A stretch of DNA of 64,000 nt from Torulaspora globosa (Eukaryota > Ascomycota > Saccharomycetes > Saccharomycetales > Saccharomycetaceae), in the NCBI RefSeq assembly GCF_014133895.1, contig NC_050727.1, positions 620,001-684,000 on the forward strand, read 5' to 3'. The first letter of the stretch is position 1, and the number at the start of each line of letters is the position of its first letter. Both the position numbers and the translations under genes were made by a program. The notes under the pieces were generated by a model, which saw only the letters and a program-made list of their open reading frames with translations, had not been told where the DNA came from and made no database searches. This document shows, piece after piece, positions 46,863 to 56,800 of this stretch.

Positions 46863-48914
46863 ATGTGTGGCAGATACGCAATTGCTTACAGTAGCGAGGA
46901 GCTTCCCTCGCATTTCCAGAGCCAACATCTACCAGTGACTCCTCAATTGGCCAAGGGTGAGCACCACGATCGGTCTTACAACGTTGCACCTACTTCCGAT
47001 GGAGCTGTTTACCGTGCTAAGGACCATGAATTGAGATATATGAAGTGGGGACTCATACCACATTGGACCAAGAGCGTGAAGGACTTCAAGACTTACAAGA
47101 CGTTCAATGCGAGAGTCGAAAACCTTTTGGAAAGTAGGATGTGGGCCCAATGCTGCAAGAATAAGCGGTGTGTGATCCCATTGAATGGATACTACGAGTG
47201 GGTGACGAAAGGGAAGAAGAAAATACCCTACTATGTTGTGAGGAGCGACGGCAAGCTGGCATTTGTTGCTGGTTTGTACGACTATTTGGAGAGCGAAGAC
47301 CTGTGGACTTACGCGGTCATTACTGCGAAGGCTCCCAAAGAATTGACCTGGTTGCATACCCGAATGCCCGTTCTGCTTGAGCCTGGTTCAGAAGCATGGG
47401 AGACCTGGATGAACCCAGATAAGACAGATTGGACGCAGGAGGAGCTCGACGAGCTTTTGGCTGCCAATTATGACGACAAGATGCTGTCAGTGTACCAAGT
47501 GAGCGAGGAAGTTAACAAGGTGGGCAGTAGCTCAGAGTCTATGGTTAAGCCAATTTTCAAAGAAGACAGTGGCAAGTTCAATCTTGAGCGTTTCCCAGAG
47601 GAAGAAGAGCATGGCGGCGCAGCCGAGGGGGAGCCTGAAACCAAGCGTTTTAAGGCTGAGGCAAAAGAACCGGAGTCAGGCAAAGGTTTGTCAGGGAAAA
47701 TAGGTGGAGGTTATGATGTTAAGAAGGAACGGAGAGGGCGGATGGTGGGCCCCGATCAGGAAGAAGATCTCGAGATCCCGGAAACAGCGGTAGCGGGCGA
47801 GAATGCTGAGGAGATCGAGGAGGCCTTTGTGAGGGATGAAGAAGACGTAGATTTGGAAGAAGAGTACTTGAAACAGAGTGAAGACGAAGAAGTAGAAGAG
47901 GGAGACCTAGAGAATGTTGCCGGTGAGGATGATGAAGAGTATGTGGAAGGAGGAGATGACAACGAAGCTGGATCAGATTATGAAGTTGTGCAAGAAGGAG
48001 AGAAAGAGGAGGATAGGGCTGCTGGTGAGTCAATAGGTGAGAGAGTTAAGAATGAAGATACAGCGAGAGCGGAGGAGGGAAACCTTTCCAAAGCTGATGT
48101 TAGGAAAGAGCAGCGTTCGAGAAAGAACAAAACTTCAGCTACCGCAAAGGGAGACACGGGCGAAAGCTCCTCAAAATGGGGTAGCATGACTGCATCTGAA
48201 GCTGGCAGAAAGGGTGGTACTAGAAGCTCTCGCCGCGGCAATACTAGAGGCGCACAAGAAGAAGAGGAAGGAGAAGAAGAAGACACGTCTGGTCGCAGAG
48301 GACGCGGGAACTTTGGCAAGGGCGACACCGGTGAGCAGTCTTCAAGATGGGGTAGTATGACTGCTTCTGAAGCTGGAAGAAAAGGCGGTAGGAAGAGCTC
48401 TCGCAGCGGCAATACTGGCGGTGCTGAAGGAGAAGAAGGGGAAGAAGAGGCATCTGGTCGTAAAGGATCCGGCAATTATGGGAAGGGCGACACCGGTGAG
48501 CATTCTGCAAGATGGGGTAGTATGACTGCTTCTGAAGCTGGAAGAAAAGGCGGTAGGAAGAGCTCTCGCAGCGGCAATACTGGCGGTGCTGAAGGAGAAG
48601 AAGGGGAAGAAGAGGCATCTGGTCGTAAAGGATCCGGCAATTATGGGAAGGGCGACACCGGTGAGCATTCTGCAAGATGGGGTAGTATGACTGCTTCTGA
48701 AGCTGGCAAAAAAGGCGGTAGAAAGAGCTCTCGCAGCGGCAATACTGGTGGTGCTGGTGAAGAAGAAGAAGGAGAAGGAGAAGAGACGTCTGGTCACAAA
48801 GGACGCGGCAACTTTGGCAAGGGCGACACCGGTGAGCATTCTGCAAGATGGGGCAGCATGACTGCTTCTGAAGCTGGCAAAAAAGGCGGTAGGACAAGGA
48901 AACAGCATACATGA
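46863..48914 (+). CDS. SRAP-domain protein (YMR114C/HMCES family) with acidic and repeat tail
   Basis: 683 residues. The N-terminal SRAP domain (about 1-225) starts MCGRYA, whose Cys2 crosslinks abasic sites in single-stranded DNA, and contains FNARVENL and HTRMPVLL motifs. This family shields abasic sites at forks. S. cerevisiae YMR114C has 368 residues. Here a 180-residue extremely acidic linker follows (about 250-410). Then come five tandem blocks of 55-57 residues with KGDTGE-x-S-x-(K/R)-WGSMTASEAG(R/K)KGG. Position between MGR3 and FOL3 matches YMR114C. The frame is intact to the end. Confidence 0.93.
   Translation: MCGRYAIAYSSEELPSHFQSQHLPVTPQLAKGEHHDRSYNVAPTSDGAVYRAKDHELRYMKWGLIPHWTKSVKDFKTYKTFNARVENLLESRMWAQCCKNKRCVIPLNGYYEWVTKGKKKIPYYVVRSDGKLAFVAGLYDYLESEDLWTYAVITAKAPKELTWLHTRMPVLLEPGSEAWETWMNPDKTDWTQEELDELLAANYDDKMLSVYQVSEEVNKVGSSSESMVKPIFKEDSGKFNLERFPEEEEHGGAAEGEPETKRFKAEAKEPESGKGLSGKIGGGYDVKKERRGRMVGPDQEEDLEIPETAVAGENAEEIEEAFVRDEEDVDLEEEYLKQSEDEEVEEGDLENVAGEDDEEYVEGGDDNEAGSDYEVVQEGEKEEDRAAGESIGERVKNEDTARAEEGNLSKADVRKEQRSRKNKTSATAKGDTGESSSKWGSMTASEAGRKGGTRSSRRGNTRGAQEEEEGEEEDTSGRRGRGNFGKGDTGEQSSRWGSMTASEAGRKGGRKSSRSGNTGGAEGEEGEEEASGRKGSGNYGKGDTGEHSARWGSMTASEAGRKGGRKSSRSGNTGGAEGEEGEEEASGRKGSGNYGKGDTGEHSARWGSMTASEAGKKGGRKSSRSGNTGGAGEEEEGEGEETSGHKGRGNFGKGDTGEHSARWGSMTASEAGKKGGRTRKQHT
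48147..48911 (+). repeat. Tandem 165/171-bp repeats in the SRAP gene
   Basis: Five units start at 48147, 48318, 48483, 48648 and 48819, with periods of 171, 165, 165 and 171 bp; the last is partial. The stretch spanning units 2-4 is nearly identical at the DNA level, which points to recent unit duplication. All periods are multiples of three, so the frame is kept. Confidence 0.95.
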
Positions 48915-48972
48915 TTTAGGTGCTTTTATGAATAGGTTTATTTAAATAAATACTTGAAAGGTTTACCAGTTT

Positions 48973-50262
48973 TCATTGACCGAGGTTTTCCTGATGCAAT
49001 CGCAGCACGTCACCACATAGGTATAAAGAGCCGCAGATCACTATTGGTGCTCTTATTTGCTGGCCCCTCATGATGCAAGACACAACATCATTCTGAACTT
49101 CAACTTTGGGCGTATAGTTTTCTTTGATGTGCAGCGAAAGCTCGGATGCGGCCATTGGACTGATCCAGGGCATACCATCCACACGACCATATTCAGTTAC
49201 TATTACTCTATCGTGCGGGCGCAGCAGTGAGCCAAACAATGGCTGGAGGTCCTTGCCGCTGGTCACAGAAACGATGAAGGTTAGTGGCTGGTCACCAAAC
49301 TGATTTCGCAAAAATTTGGCCAGCTCGATTGCAGCACTTCCATTATGGGCCCCATCCAATAGAACTGGGATAGTAGACTTTTGTATGGGATCATAACAAA
49401 AGTTAAGGTTCTGAAGCCTGCCGGGCCATTCGACATTCTGCAGCCTTTTAATGATGGCATCAATTGATATGTTGGCCATTTTGCGCTGCTGTATGCCATC
49501 TATGATAGCGAGGGCAACCCTGAGATTGCATATTTGATAATGTCCATTCAACGGCATCTTCTCAAACACTAAGCGCCCCCATGATTTCGTATCAATATGA
49601 GTTGTCCCACAATCAGGGTCCGTAATAGTAAGCTGACAGTCCATTTCTCTGCATTTATCTTCAACGGTCTGAATGACGGTCTGCTCGTTCGATCCGTCCA
49701 CTATAGCGTATTTGACGCCTTTTGTAATGATGCCGGCCTTCTCTTGCGCGATCTTGACCAAAGAATTGCCAAGAAACGCCTCATGATCAAGACTTATCTT
49801 GGTAATTCCACAAGCAACCTTGCGATGCCCAGGAATAATATTAGTAGCATCTAAACGGCCGCCAAGTCCAACCTCGATGACACACCACTGACAATTAACA
49901 TTGCGGAAGTATTGAAATGCTGTACAAGTAAGCAGTTCGAATTCTGTACAGTTCAATTGGTGCCTGTTGTTAATGGTCTCCAGATTATTCCTGATATTTC
50001 TATAGACACTCCATGAGATTGGCTTGCTGTTAATTGTTATCGAGTCCGTTACTTCAATCAGGTGCGGTGTAGTGAACTTACCTACTTGATTTGAGCTGTC
50101 CTGTAGAATAGACGACAGGTATGAGCACACCGATCCTTTACCATTGGTACCGGCAACATGCAACACAGTTAGCCTTTCATGGGGATTTCCCAGATAATTA
50201 AGTAGCTTGGAGACTCGGGATAAGCCCAGATTGATGTTCATCGAATTGTTTTTCTGAAGCAT
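48973..50262 (-). CDS. FOL3: Dihydrofolate synthetase Fol3
   Basis: A 429-residue Mur-ligase-type enzyme that adds glutamate to dihydropteroate in folate synthesis. The P-loop GTNGKGSV lies near residues 40-47. Other motifs are GLGGRLDATN, KISLDHE and DGAHNGSA. The length matches S. cerevisiae Fol3 (427). A second ATG at 50241 (MNINLGLSR) aligns better with the S. cerevisiae start, so the first seven residues are uncertain. RMA1 is the S. cerevisiae ohnolog; the shorter folylpolyglutamate synthetase Met7 is excluded by length and synteny. Confidence 0.95.
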   Translation of the reverse strand: MLQKNNSMNINLGLSRVSKLLNYLGNPHERLTVLHVAGTNGKGSVCSYLSSILQDSSNQVGKFTTPHLIEVTDSITINSKPISWSVYRNIRNNLETINNRHQLNCTEFELLTCTAFQYFRNVNCQWCVIEVGLGGRLDATNIIPGHRKVACGITKISLDHEAFLGNSLVKIAQEKAGIITKGVKYAIVDGSNEQTVIQTVEDKCREMDCQLTITDPDCGTTHIDTKSWGRLVFEKMPLNGHYQICNLRVALAIIDGIQQRKMANISIDAIIKRLQNVEWPGRLQNLNFCYDPIQKSTIPVLLDGAHNGSAAIELAKFLRNQFGDQPLTFIVSVTSGKDLQPLFGSLLRPHDRVIVTEYGRVDGMPWISPMAASELSLHIKENYTPKVEVQNDVVSCIMRGQQIRAPIVICGSLYLCGDVLRLHQENLGQ

Positions 50263-50364
50263 CTAGCTCGAAGATGGTATCTCATCACCTTAATTGAACG
50301 TTTTTATTGAAAGTTACTTTACCTTTAAAGATTGCCAAGCTCATCACTCCGTCAATCACGAACA

Positions 50365-50715
50365 ATGCAGCCTGAATATGTCCAGAGTAGGCTGAACTCG
50401 CTGGCAGAAGTCGATAACAAAGTATGTGGCTTATTGAAGATAGCTTCACAGATTGTATTCACGTTTAGTGAGCTCAAGAAAGGTAACAGCGATCTCAAGC
50501 CGCAATTCGAGCAGCATGTAAAGGACTTTTACACTGATTTGGAAAGTGCCACCGCCCAGCTGAGACAGGAGATCAGGCTCCTTGACGAGAATGTGGGATC
50601 GAGGTTATTGCCCATCAATGTGAATAAGAAAGCTACCGGACAAGATGACGATAAAATGGCGGAACAAATAGCCATTCTTCGAGAGCTCTTGCATGAGAAG
50701 CAGTCATATAATTAG
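50365..50715 (+). CDS. MED11: Mediator head-module subunit Med11
   Basis: A 116-residue helical protein. The start MQPEYVQSRLNSL and the segment LRQEIRLLDENVGSRLLPINVNKKA closely match S. cerevisiae Med11. It pairs with Med22 in the Mediator head. The frame is open upstream, but 50365 is the first ATG. It is divergent from FOL3 across about 100 bp. Confidence 0.95.
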   Translation: MQPEYVQSRLNSLAEVDNKVCGLLKIASQIVFTFSELKKGNSDLKPQFEQHVKDFYTDLESATAQLRQEIRLLDENVGSRLLPINVNKKATGQDDDKMAEQIAILRELLHEKQSYN

Positions 50716-50738
50716 CTTCATTCTGTGATACTGCGTTG

Positions 50739-51113
50739 ATGTACGAGCACACCAGCGAACCGGAACCCCAGCCAAGCCAATTAACTCCACATCGCGCTAC
50801 GTCAGCGGCGAATAGCCTAACTGAAGAGGTGGAAGCGGTTTGGCCCAGCGTACCTGGGCTCTCGATAGACCGGCACGGTGTGTTAAACGTCGTGTCACTT
50901 ACGGAAAGACTACAGACGATCGCAAGCATGCCACCAAGCTTGGAAGACTCGAACCAGCTCGAAGCAGATCCTACGCTGGATTTACTGCAACCTAAGTACT
51001 ATGTAGACAACATACGCAACTCATGTCCTGGACGTCTTTGTATCCTTCTTTCTATCAAATCCATCTTGCCAGTGCATCATCACATCATCATAGTACACTT
51101 GCAACGTATCTAG
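50739..51113 (+). CDS. Unrecognised ORF downstream of MED11
   Basis: A 124-codon frame starts 23 bp after the MED11 stop. Residues 1-95 have balanced, acidic composition. The last 30 residues (HHHIIIVHL region) are antisense to the 3' end of the opposite gene and look non-native. It sits where S. cerevisiae has YMR111C (EUC1, same relative strand), but length and sequence do not agree. It could be a relic or chance ORF. I do not recognise a family. Confidence 0.3.
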   Translation: MYEHTSEPEPQPSQLTPHRATSAANSLTEEVEAVWPSVPGLSIDRHGVLNVVSLTERLQTIASMPPSLEDSNQLEADPTLDLLQPKYYVDNIRNSCPGRLCILLSIKSILPVHHHIIIVHLQRI

Positions 51114-51770
51114 TTTGCTGCCTAGAACGTTCGTCCATTCCATGGACAGATTGCCGTACTCCTCCGCATCTTCTACCGTTTCGACTTCTTGCAAGAATAT
51201 ATCGCTGCTTTCCTCCACGTTTACGTTATCTTCCAGCGCACATTTCCTTGCAAATTGCACCACTTCAATGTGCAGCAACGGATCGTCGATTCCCAGTGCT
51301 TCTATCGTCCATTGCGTGTACTTGACAAAATGATTATACGTATCTTCGATACCCGCGATGCAATCCTCAGATAACGTCAAATTGCTGTTCAAAGTCTTGG
51401 ATATAATCTCCTTCTGCAACGGCTGGGTCAAGTAGAAGTTCAAAACATCCAGTAGCTCGAGACATTTCAAGCAGAATGATGCCAGCGGCACGTTCGCCGT
51501 CTTCAGGTCCGCATCCTCTGGGTGTATGATCCCAGAGCCGACTTCGAAGTTGGTTAAGGACTCATGGAGGAATCTCAACTTCTTCACAAACTTGATCAGC
51601 GTCATTCTCTCAAACCTCAGCGACCCAACTCGACGCATGTGTCCAATGAACTTGTTCAGGAAGTGAACATAGTTGGACATGTACCTGGTGAACATCCGGG
51701 AGATATCCTGCCTGCATAGAACGATAGCGGCGACAGGATCAGACAAGGGGATGACTGGAATGAATTCCAT
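51021..51770 (-). CDS. Unrecognised acidic helical protein
   Basis: A 249-residue frame starting at an ATG (MEFIPVIPLSDPVAA). Composition is that of a real, folded, mostly helical protein: hydrophobic heptad-like segments at about 20-70 and 95-130 and an acidic patch at 185-205. There is no signal peptide or clear membrane span. It lies where S. cerevisiae has SHE1 (YKL130C, same relative strand) and YMR111C. She1 is a basic microtubule protein, and I see no resemblance. It may be a gene absent from S. cerevisiae, or one too diverged to recognise. Its 3' end overlaps the opposite ORF by 93 bp. Confidence 0.7.
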   Translation of the reverse strand: MEFIPVIPLSDPVAAIVLCRQDISRMFTRYMSNYVHFLNKFIGHMRRVGSLRFERMTLIKFVKKLRFLHESLTNFEVGSGIIHPEDADLKTANVPLASFCLKCLELLDVLNFYLTQPLQKEIISKTLNSNLTLSEDCIAGIEDTYNHFVKYTQWTIEALGIDDPLLHIEVVQFARKCALEDNVNVEESSDIFLQEVETVEDAEEYGNLSMEWTNVLGSKLDTLQVYYDDVMMHWQDGFDRKKDTKTSRT

Positions 51771-52119
51771 AGCGGATACTTATCAATTTTTCACCAATAC
51801 CTGGATAACACCAGTAGTCGACATACAAAAGCTTCCTTAAGGCGAAGCATAAAGGAAAGATCATTGGACAGAACCAGTAGTAAGAGGCTCATTTTAAACT
51901 TGCTGGTAGGGCTAAACCCATCGTAACTGATCAAGTTGCGCTGAGGAAGGTTACTATAGGTTAGGGGTTCAGGGTACTCTCTCGCTATTCGCGCAACCTA
52001 AGGGTACCGAGGTATAAAAGGACAAGGTATAGCAACGTATATTAACCAGCAGTTGGAGGTTCCATATTCGAATGACACAAGGCAGAGCAATTCTGTTATA
52101 AGTGAGAGGATTTGGTACA
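51771..52119. other. Divergent promoter region upstream of HFD1
   Basis: 349 bp. A TATAAAAGG stretch at 52012-52020 lies about 105 bp before the HFD1 ATG and is its likely TATA box. No other element was recognised. Confidence 0.6.
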
Positions 52120-53712
52120 ATGACAGACGAGGTAACCATGGAAATGGAATATTCGAAGAACACTCCTATGGAGGAAATTGATTCTGAGATTCGGCTCTGC
52201 AATAGCTATTTCTATGACAAGCAGTTGCAGATATCCAAGGAACGTTCTCCAAGAAAGGCCGACCTAAAGCAAAGATCGATCCACTTGAAGAAGCTGTTTC
52301 ATGGCATAAGAGACAATACAGATGCGCTGATCGAGGCAATGTACTCAGATTTTCACCGATCAAAGCAAGAATCACTCACTCTGGAGATAATACAGGTGTT
52401 GAATTGCATCTTGAGCATCATTGAGAAACTACCAAAATGGATAGAGCCCAAAAAGGTGTCAGACTATTCTGCACCTTATCTCTTTGGGAAGATCGTTGTG
52501 GAGTCTATTGCTCGTGGTAGCGTGCTGGTGATTGGGCCTTTCAATTTCCCTCTTTTGTGCTCTTTGATTCCAACGGTTTATGCAATTGCGGGTGGTAACT
52601 CGGTGATTCTAAAACCAAGCGAAATGACCCCTGCGACTGCGATGTGCATTGAGAAATGTGTCAGAGATGCTGGTTTGCCAGATGGACTCTTGCAAATCGT
52701 CAAGGGTGCCAAGGCGGAAACCGAGAGACTTGTGCAATCAGGAAAATTCGATATGATCTTCTTCACTGGCTCAAACCGGGTCGGATCGATCATAGCTCAG
52801 GAGGCCGCGAAGACAGTGACTCCTTGTGTTCTTGAACTAGGCGGCAAGTCGCCTGTCTTCATGACTAATAACTTACGTCGTAAGAACATCAAGACTGCGC
52901 TCAAGCGTATCTTCTTCAGCACTTTTGGGAACTCAGGACAAATATGTGTCGCACCAGACTATGTTTTGGTACATGAATCCATCTATGATCAAGTTGTGGA
53001 GCAGGCTAAGGAGGTCCTCAAAGAGTTCTTTCCTGAGATCACCCCCGAAGCCGAGTACACTCATATGATCAACAAGAAGGCATTTGATTCCGTTTCCTCG
53101 CGCATTGCCTCATCCAAAGGTGACAAATTCGTAGTCGGCAATCAATCTTCTGACGCAGAAAGCCTTATGATTCCGCCTACATTGGTATTTGACGTGGAAT
53201 GGGATGACTCCCTGATGGAGAAAGAGAACTTTGGACCGGTGCTGCCTTTCATTCGGTATTCCGATTTGGATCGAACACTTGACGACGTGATTCAGAAACA
53301 GGACACTCCTTTGGTTCAGTATATTTTTTCTCAGAAGGAGCAAGAAGTCCAACGGATTCTGACTAGATTAAGATCGGGCGGTTGCATTGTCGGTGATACA
53401 CTGATCCACGTTGGCATAAACGATGCACCATTTGGTGGTATTGGTCGCTCTGGGTATGGTAACTCTGGAGGAATTTGGGGTTTCAACACATTCACTCATC
53501 AGAGAACGGTATTGAAGCAACCATACTGGATGGACGCTGCCTTGGCGATACGTTATCCTCCATTTACATCATGGAAATCGAAGGCCTTCAGGCTAGCAGT
53601 GGAGAAATCTCCATGGTTTGACCGCAACGGAAATGACCGGTTTGGTTGCTTTAAATGGTTCGCCCTAGGCCTAGCAATTTTGGTGTTCGCCATCGCCTTG
53701 AGCAAGTGCTAA
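52120..53712 (+). CDS. HFD1: Fatty aldehyde dehydrogenase Hfd1
   Basis: A 530-residue aldehyde dehydrogenase (532 in S. cerevisiae). It oxidises hexadecenal from sphingolipid breakdown and 4-hydroxybenzaldehyde for coenzyme Q synthesis. The catalytic Cys276 is in GNSGQICVAPDY, and ELGGKSP carries the general-base Glu. A hydrophobic C-terminal anchor (about 510-528) places it on lipid droplets and the outer mitochondrial membrane. The frame is open upstream from a GTG; 52120 is the first ATG. In-frame ATGs follow at 52138 and 52144. Confidence 0.96.
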   Translation: MTDEVTMEMEYSKNTPMEEIDSEIRLCNSYFYDKQLQISKERSPRKADLKQRSIHLKKLFHGIRDNTDALIEAMYSDFHRSKQESLTLEIIQVLNCILSIIEKLPKWIEPKKVSDYSAPYLFGKIVVESIARGSVLVIGPFNFPLLCSLIPTVYAIAGGNSVILKPSEMTPATAMCIEKCVRDAGLPDGLLQIVKGAKAETERLVQSGKFDMIFFTGSNRVGSIIAQEAAKTVTPCVLELGGKSPVFMTNNLRRKNIKTALKRIFFSTFGNSGQICVAPDYVLVHESIYDQVVEQAKEVLKEFFPEITPEAEYTHMINKKAFDSVSSRIASSKGDKFVVGNQSSDAESLMIPPTLVFDVEWDDSLMEKENFGPVLPFIRYSDLDRTLDDVIQKQDTPLVQYIFSQKEQEVQRILTRLRSGGCIVGDTLIHVGINDAPFGGIGRSGYGNSGGIWGFNTFTHQRTVLKQPYWMDAALAIRYPPFTSWKSKAFRLAVEKSPWFDRNGNDRFGCFKWFALGLAILVFAIALSKC

Positions 53713-53874
53713 TGTAGAAGGACTTTGTAATGTGTTTTACTTGTTTATATCATTGAAAGGGTTTCATTTGTCGGTTACTAATAGTGTTAGCGGAATCTTA
53801 AATAAGCCAAAACCATGCTATCACTTATTATACAAGGTACTTAATCTTAGACACGCTGTTATCCGTCAAAGAAC

Positions 53875-56800
53875 TCACCAATCATCGTCATCTTCATCAT
53901 CTGTCTTTGCAGTCTCATCCTCGTCGCTCTCAACTCTCATCTTGTTGGCCCTAGCAGCAAGGGCGGAGGCCAAACCATCACTGAAATTTGCCGGTTGCGA
54001 TGCAGTTGTATCAATTTGTGTATTTTGCATAGCATTCGCTGGTGTGGCTGAAGCTGTTGTGGCCGTGGAGTTGATGGCCTTCGGTGCTTGAATAGCATTT
54101 GAAGTGCCGTGAAACTCGGTCATATATGCCGTAGGAACCCATCCCTCCTTTGCGCCATCCAATGTTTTTCCAAGCGACCAGCCACTAGGTTCATGTCTCG
54201 TTATGTAAACAACATCTCCTTTTTTCAATGGCAGCTCTGAGGGAGCGCCAGATCCCGGAAAGTCATATGCCGCTTGGAACATCGGAACCTCTTGTTTTGC
54301 CGCAGGAGGTGGAGGAGGAGGCGGAGGTGGAACATGCTTTACCGCAGTAGCATTTACGCTTGCGATCTCGGCTTTGTGATTCTGTTCTTCTGCTTTGGGC
54401 GCCGCTGGTTTTTGATTAACAGTCGGCTTAGGAGCAACAGGTTTAGATTGTTTCATTACTCCATTGGGATGATAAGCGGCTTGGGCGGCAGTGGCTGCCA
54501 GTGAATTTCCTGTTGGTTGTTGCTTGGTAGCAGGAGGTGGAGGAGCTGGCTTCTTGGTCGTTCTTGGAACAGGCGCTGGCGCTTTACGCTGAGCAGTTGA
54601 TGGTGCGGGCCTGTTGCCCATATTGGAGGGTTTTTTTGAAAATGACTTTACGGGTGTATTGTTCGTTCCTTTCCTGGGCTTTGCATGAGATTCTGAGCTC
54701 GCTGGATGCCCGCGTTGAACCAAAATCGTGCTAGACTTATAGAGATCGCCTCTCTTGGGGGCTGTATCGCTGACTTGACCTTTCACAGAGTGCAATTTTC
54801 TAGGTTTCTTTTGATATTCTATGTTGGGCCCAATTTTGATTTGAATCTTGTTATTTAGCCTCTTGAGATGAGTCATAAGCTCTGTTTTGGAGTAAGTATT
54901 GATCAAAGGGTCTGGTTGTGCTGAATTCATCAAATTTATACCCATCCAATCGTCCTGCAAGTTTGTCAAACTCACGCTACTTATGTTCCTAACATCAATA
55001 TTGTATTCGGCATTATATGAAAGTGTGTTCTGCGTCATCACTTGTCCAATAATGTAGAAATGACTGGATGTTAGAATAAATGTCTTTTTGAGACGCTGAG
55101 CCGATCTTCCAAATTTAGTATGTAGTGCTTCGCCATGTATTGAAAACACCACTTTCTCAGTGATCCCAGCCTGTTTTCTGATAAATGAACCTTTGGATTT
55201 GGCTTCGTTGCACGATAAATAGTCTCCCATGAATGCTCTGTATCCCAGTAAAGACATGGACCTTCTTTCTTTTCGTCCAGCCAGTAATGTGGTACCATAA
55301 TCTCTAAGCTGCTCAAACTTGTTGCCGCCTTTTTTCTCTTTGATTGCTCTTTGTATCCTGGTTGCCGCATCAATCCTTCTCTGTATGAACCTTCTCCATG
55401 CGCGCTGGATTCTGGCAGCCATGTTATACCAATATCTGTCCCTCATATGTTCCAAGGCGAATAGGGTTTCTGGAGTCTTGATGAAAACCTGAGTTACGCC
55501 TAACTGATATTCTTTGTCTGGAATCGACGAATCCACTAAGATCATTTTTACAGCATCAAGCGTATCTCCTTGCCAAGTATAATCACCTGCGTACGAACAG
55601 CGAGGGGACAACAGATAGAATCTCTCCACAAATTTATCAAAGACTTGTCTATAGGCAAAACCTGCTCTTCTAATACGCACATTTTCTTGAAGACCCAGAT
55701 ATTTGACTTGATGAAGCACTTGCGCATCATCGTAATCGTTGGGTGATTTGGTTTGATTTGGTTTAATTGTTCTGATATATGATGGTTGCGCCTTCGACAA
55801 TGTCTCCACAAGCTCATTTGCGCTTTTAATAATCTTATCGCCTGCCGTCGGTGGTCTTCTCTTGGAGTTCGGATCCACTGTGTCCGGGAAAATAGTGGAA
55901 AGAAAAGTGTTCGTCGAGGTTCCGATCAGTTCAACGAGATCTTTCTGAAGCTGATCTTTATTTTTATCAGTGATACCGTTAACATCATAGGTAACATCAC
56001 CGGCATAATGCTTTATAATGAATTTATTAGATCTCAGCTCAAAATGAGGATTTGACGAGAATAAGTTCAAACGCTGTGAAAATGCTTGATCTGCCGCATT
56101 GGAATCAGCGTGGGCAGTGGCAACTGAATCATTCATGGCGGCGAAAATACCAGGTGGTCTTTTCGCCTCGATAAGATCGCACACAATTTTATTATCGAAG
56201 TATTTGATGGGGGTCCATTTAATTTGCTCCCTTTCGTAGGTATCTTGTTCAGATTTTAGCGTGAGCTGAATAAAAATTTGCTGAAGCTTTTCGTTCACAT
56301 AGTTGATACAAATCTGTTCAAATGAGTTGTGTTCGAAGATTTCAAATCCATAGATATCGAGGATACCGATGGACCTATCAGCACCGGGGAACGCTTGCAA
56401 AGAAATATTAACTCTTTCGACAATCCATTCGAATAAGTTATTGTAAATTGCTTTTGCCAGGGCGTCTTTCACCGCGGTAGCTTGAACTTGATTAAGGGGC
56501 ACATGATACACAGAGCCTCTTCTCATCCCGTGATTGGTTTCTAGAATTCTTTCTACCAAGGATTTGATTAAAAGTTCGGAATCTACCTGCAATAAGTATG
56601 CAACGAAATCTGTCACAGACGTATCCCTTACCTGAGCGTTTCCCTCTTCATTTTCGATGAAAGTAATGTTACCAATCCATAAGATGGCTGCCAAAAGCCT
56701 GAAAATTTGATCCTGTTCTTCCTGGGACAAACCAATGATCTGCATGGCTTTCAAAGTTTCCTGATAATCCTTCAAATCATCAATGGTGTCGACAGAGGTG

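Noticed and set aside
47978..48912. Long antisense frames across the SRAP repeat tail
   Set aside because: They are mirror images of a repetitive low-complexity coding sequence.
51021..51770. Naming the 249-residue protein SHE1 by position
   Set aside because: The strand and place fit, but She1 is a basic microtubule-binding protein and this one is acidic and helical; no sequence resemblance was seen.
53732..54091. Plus-strand Ser/Ala-rich frame overlapping the myosin tail
   Set aside because: It is antisense to the acidic and Ala-rich myosin C-terminus, which is clearly coding.
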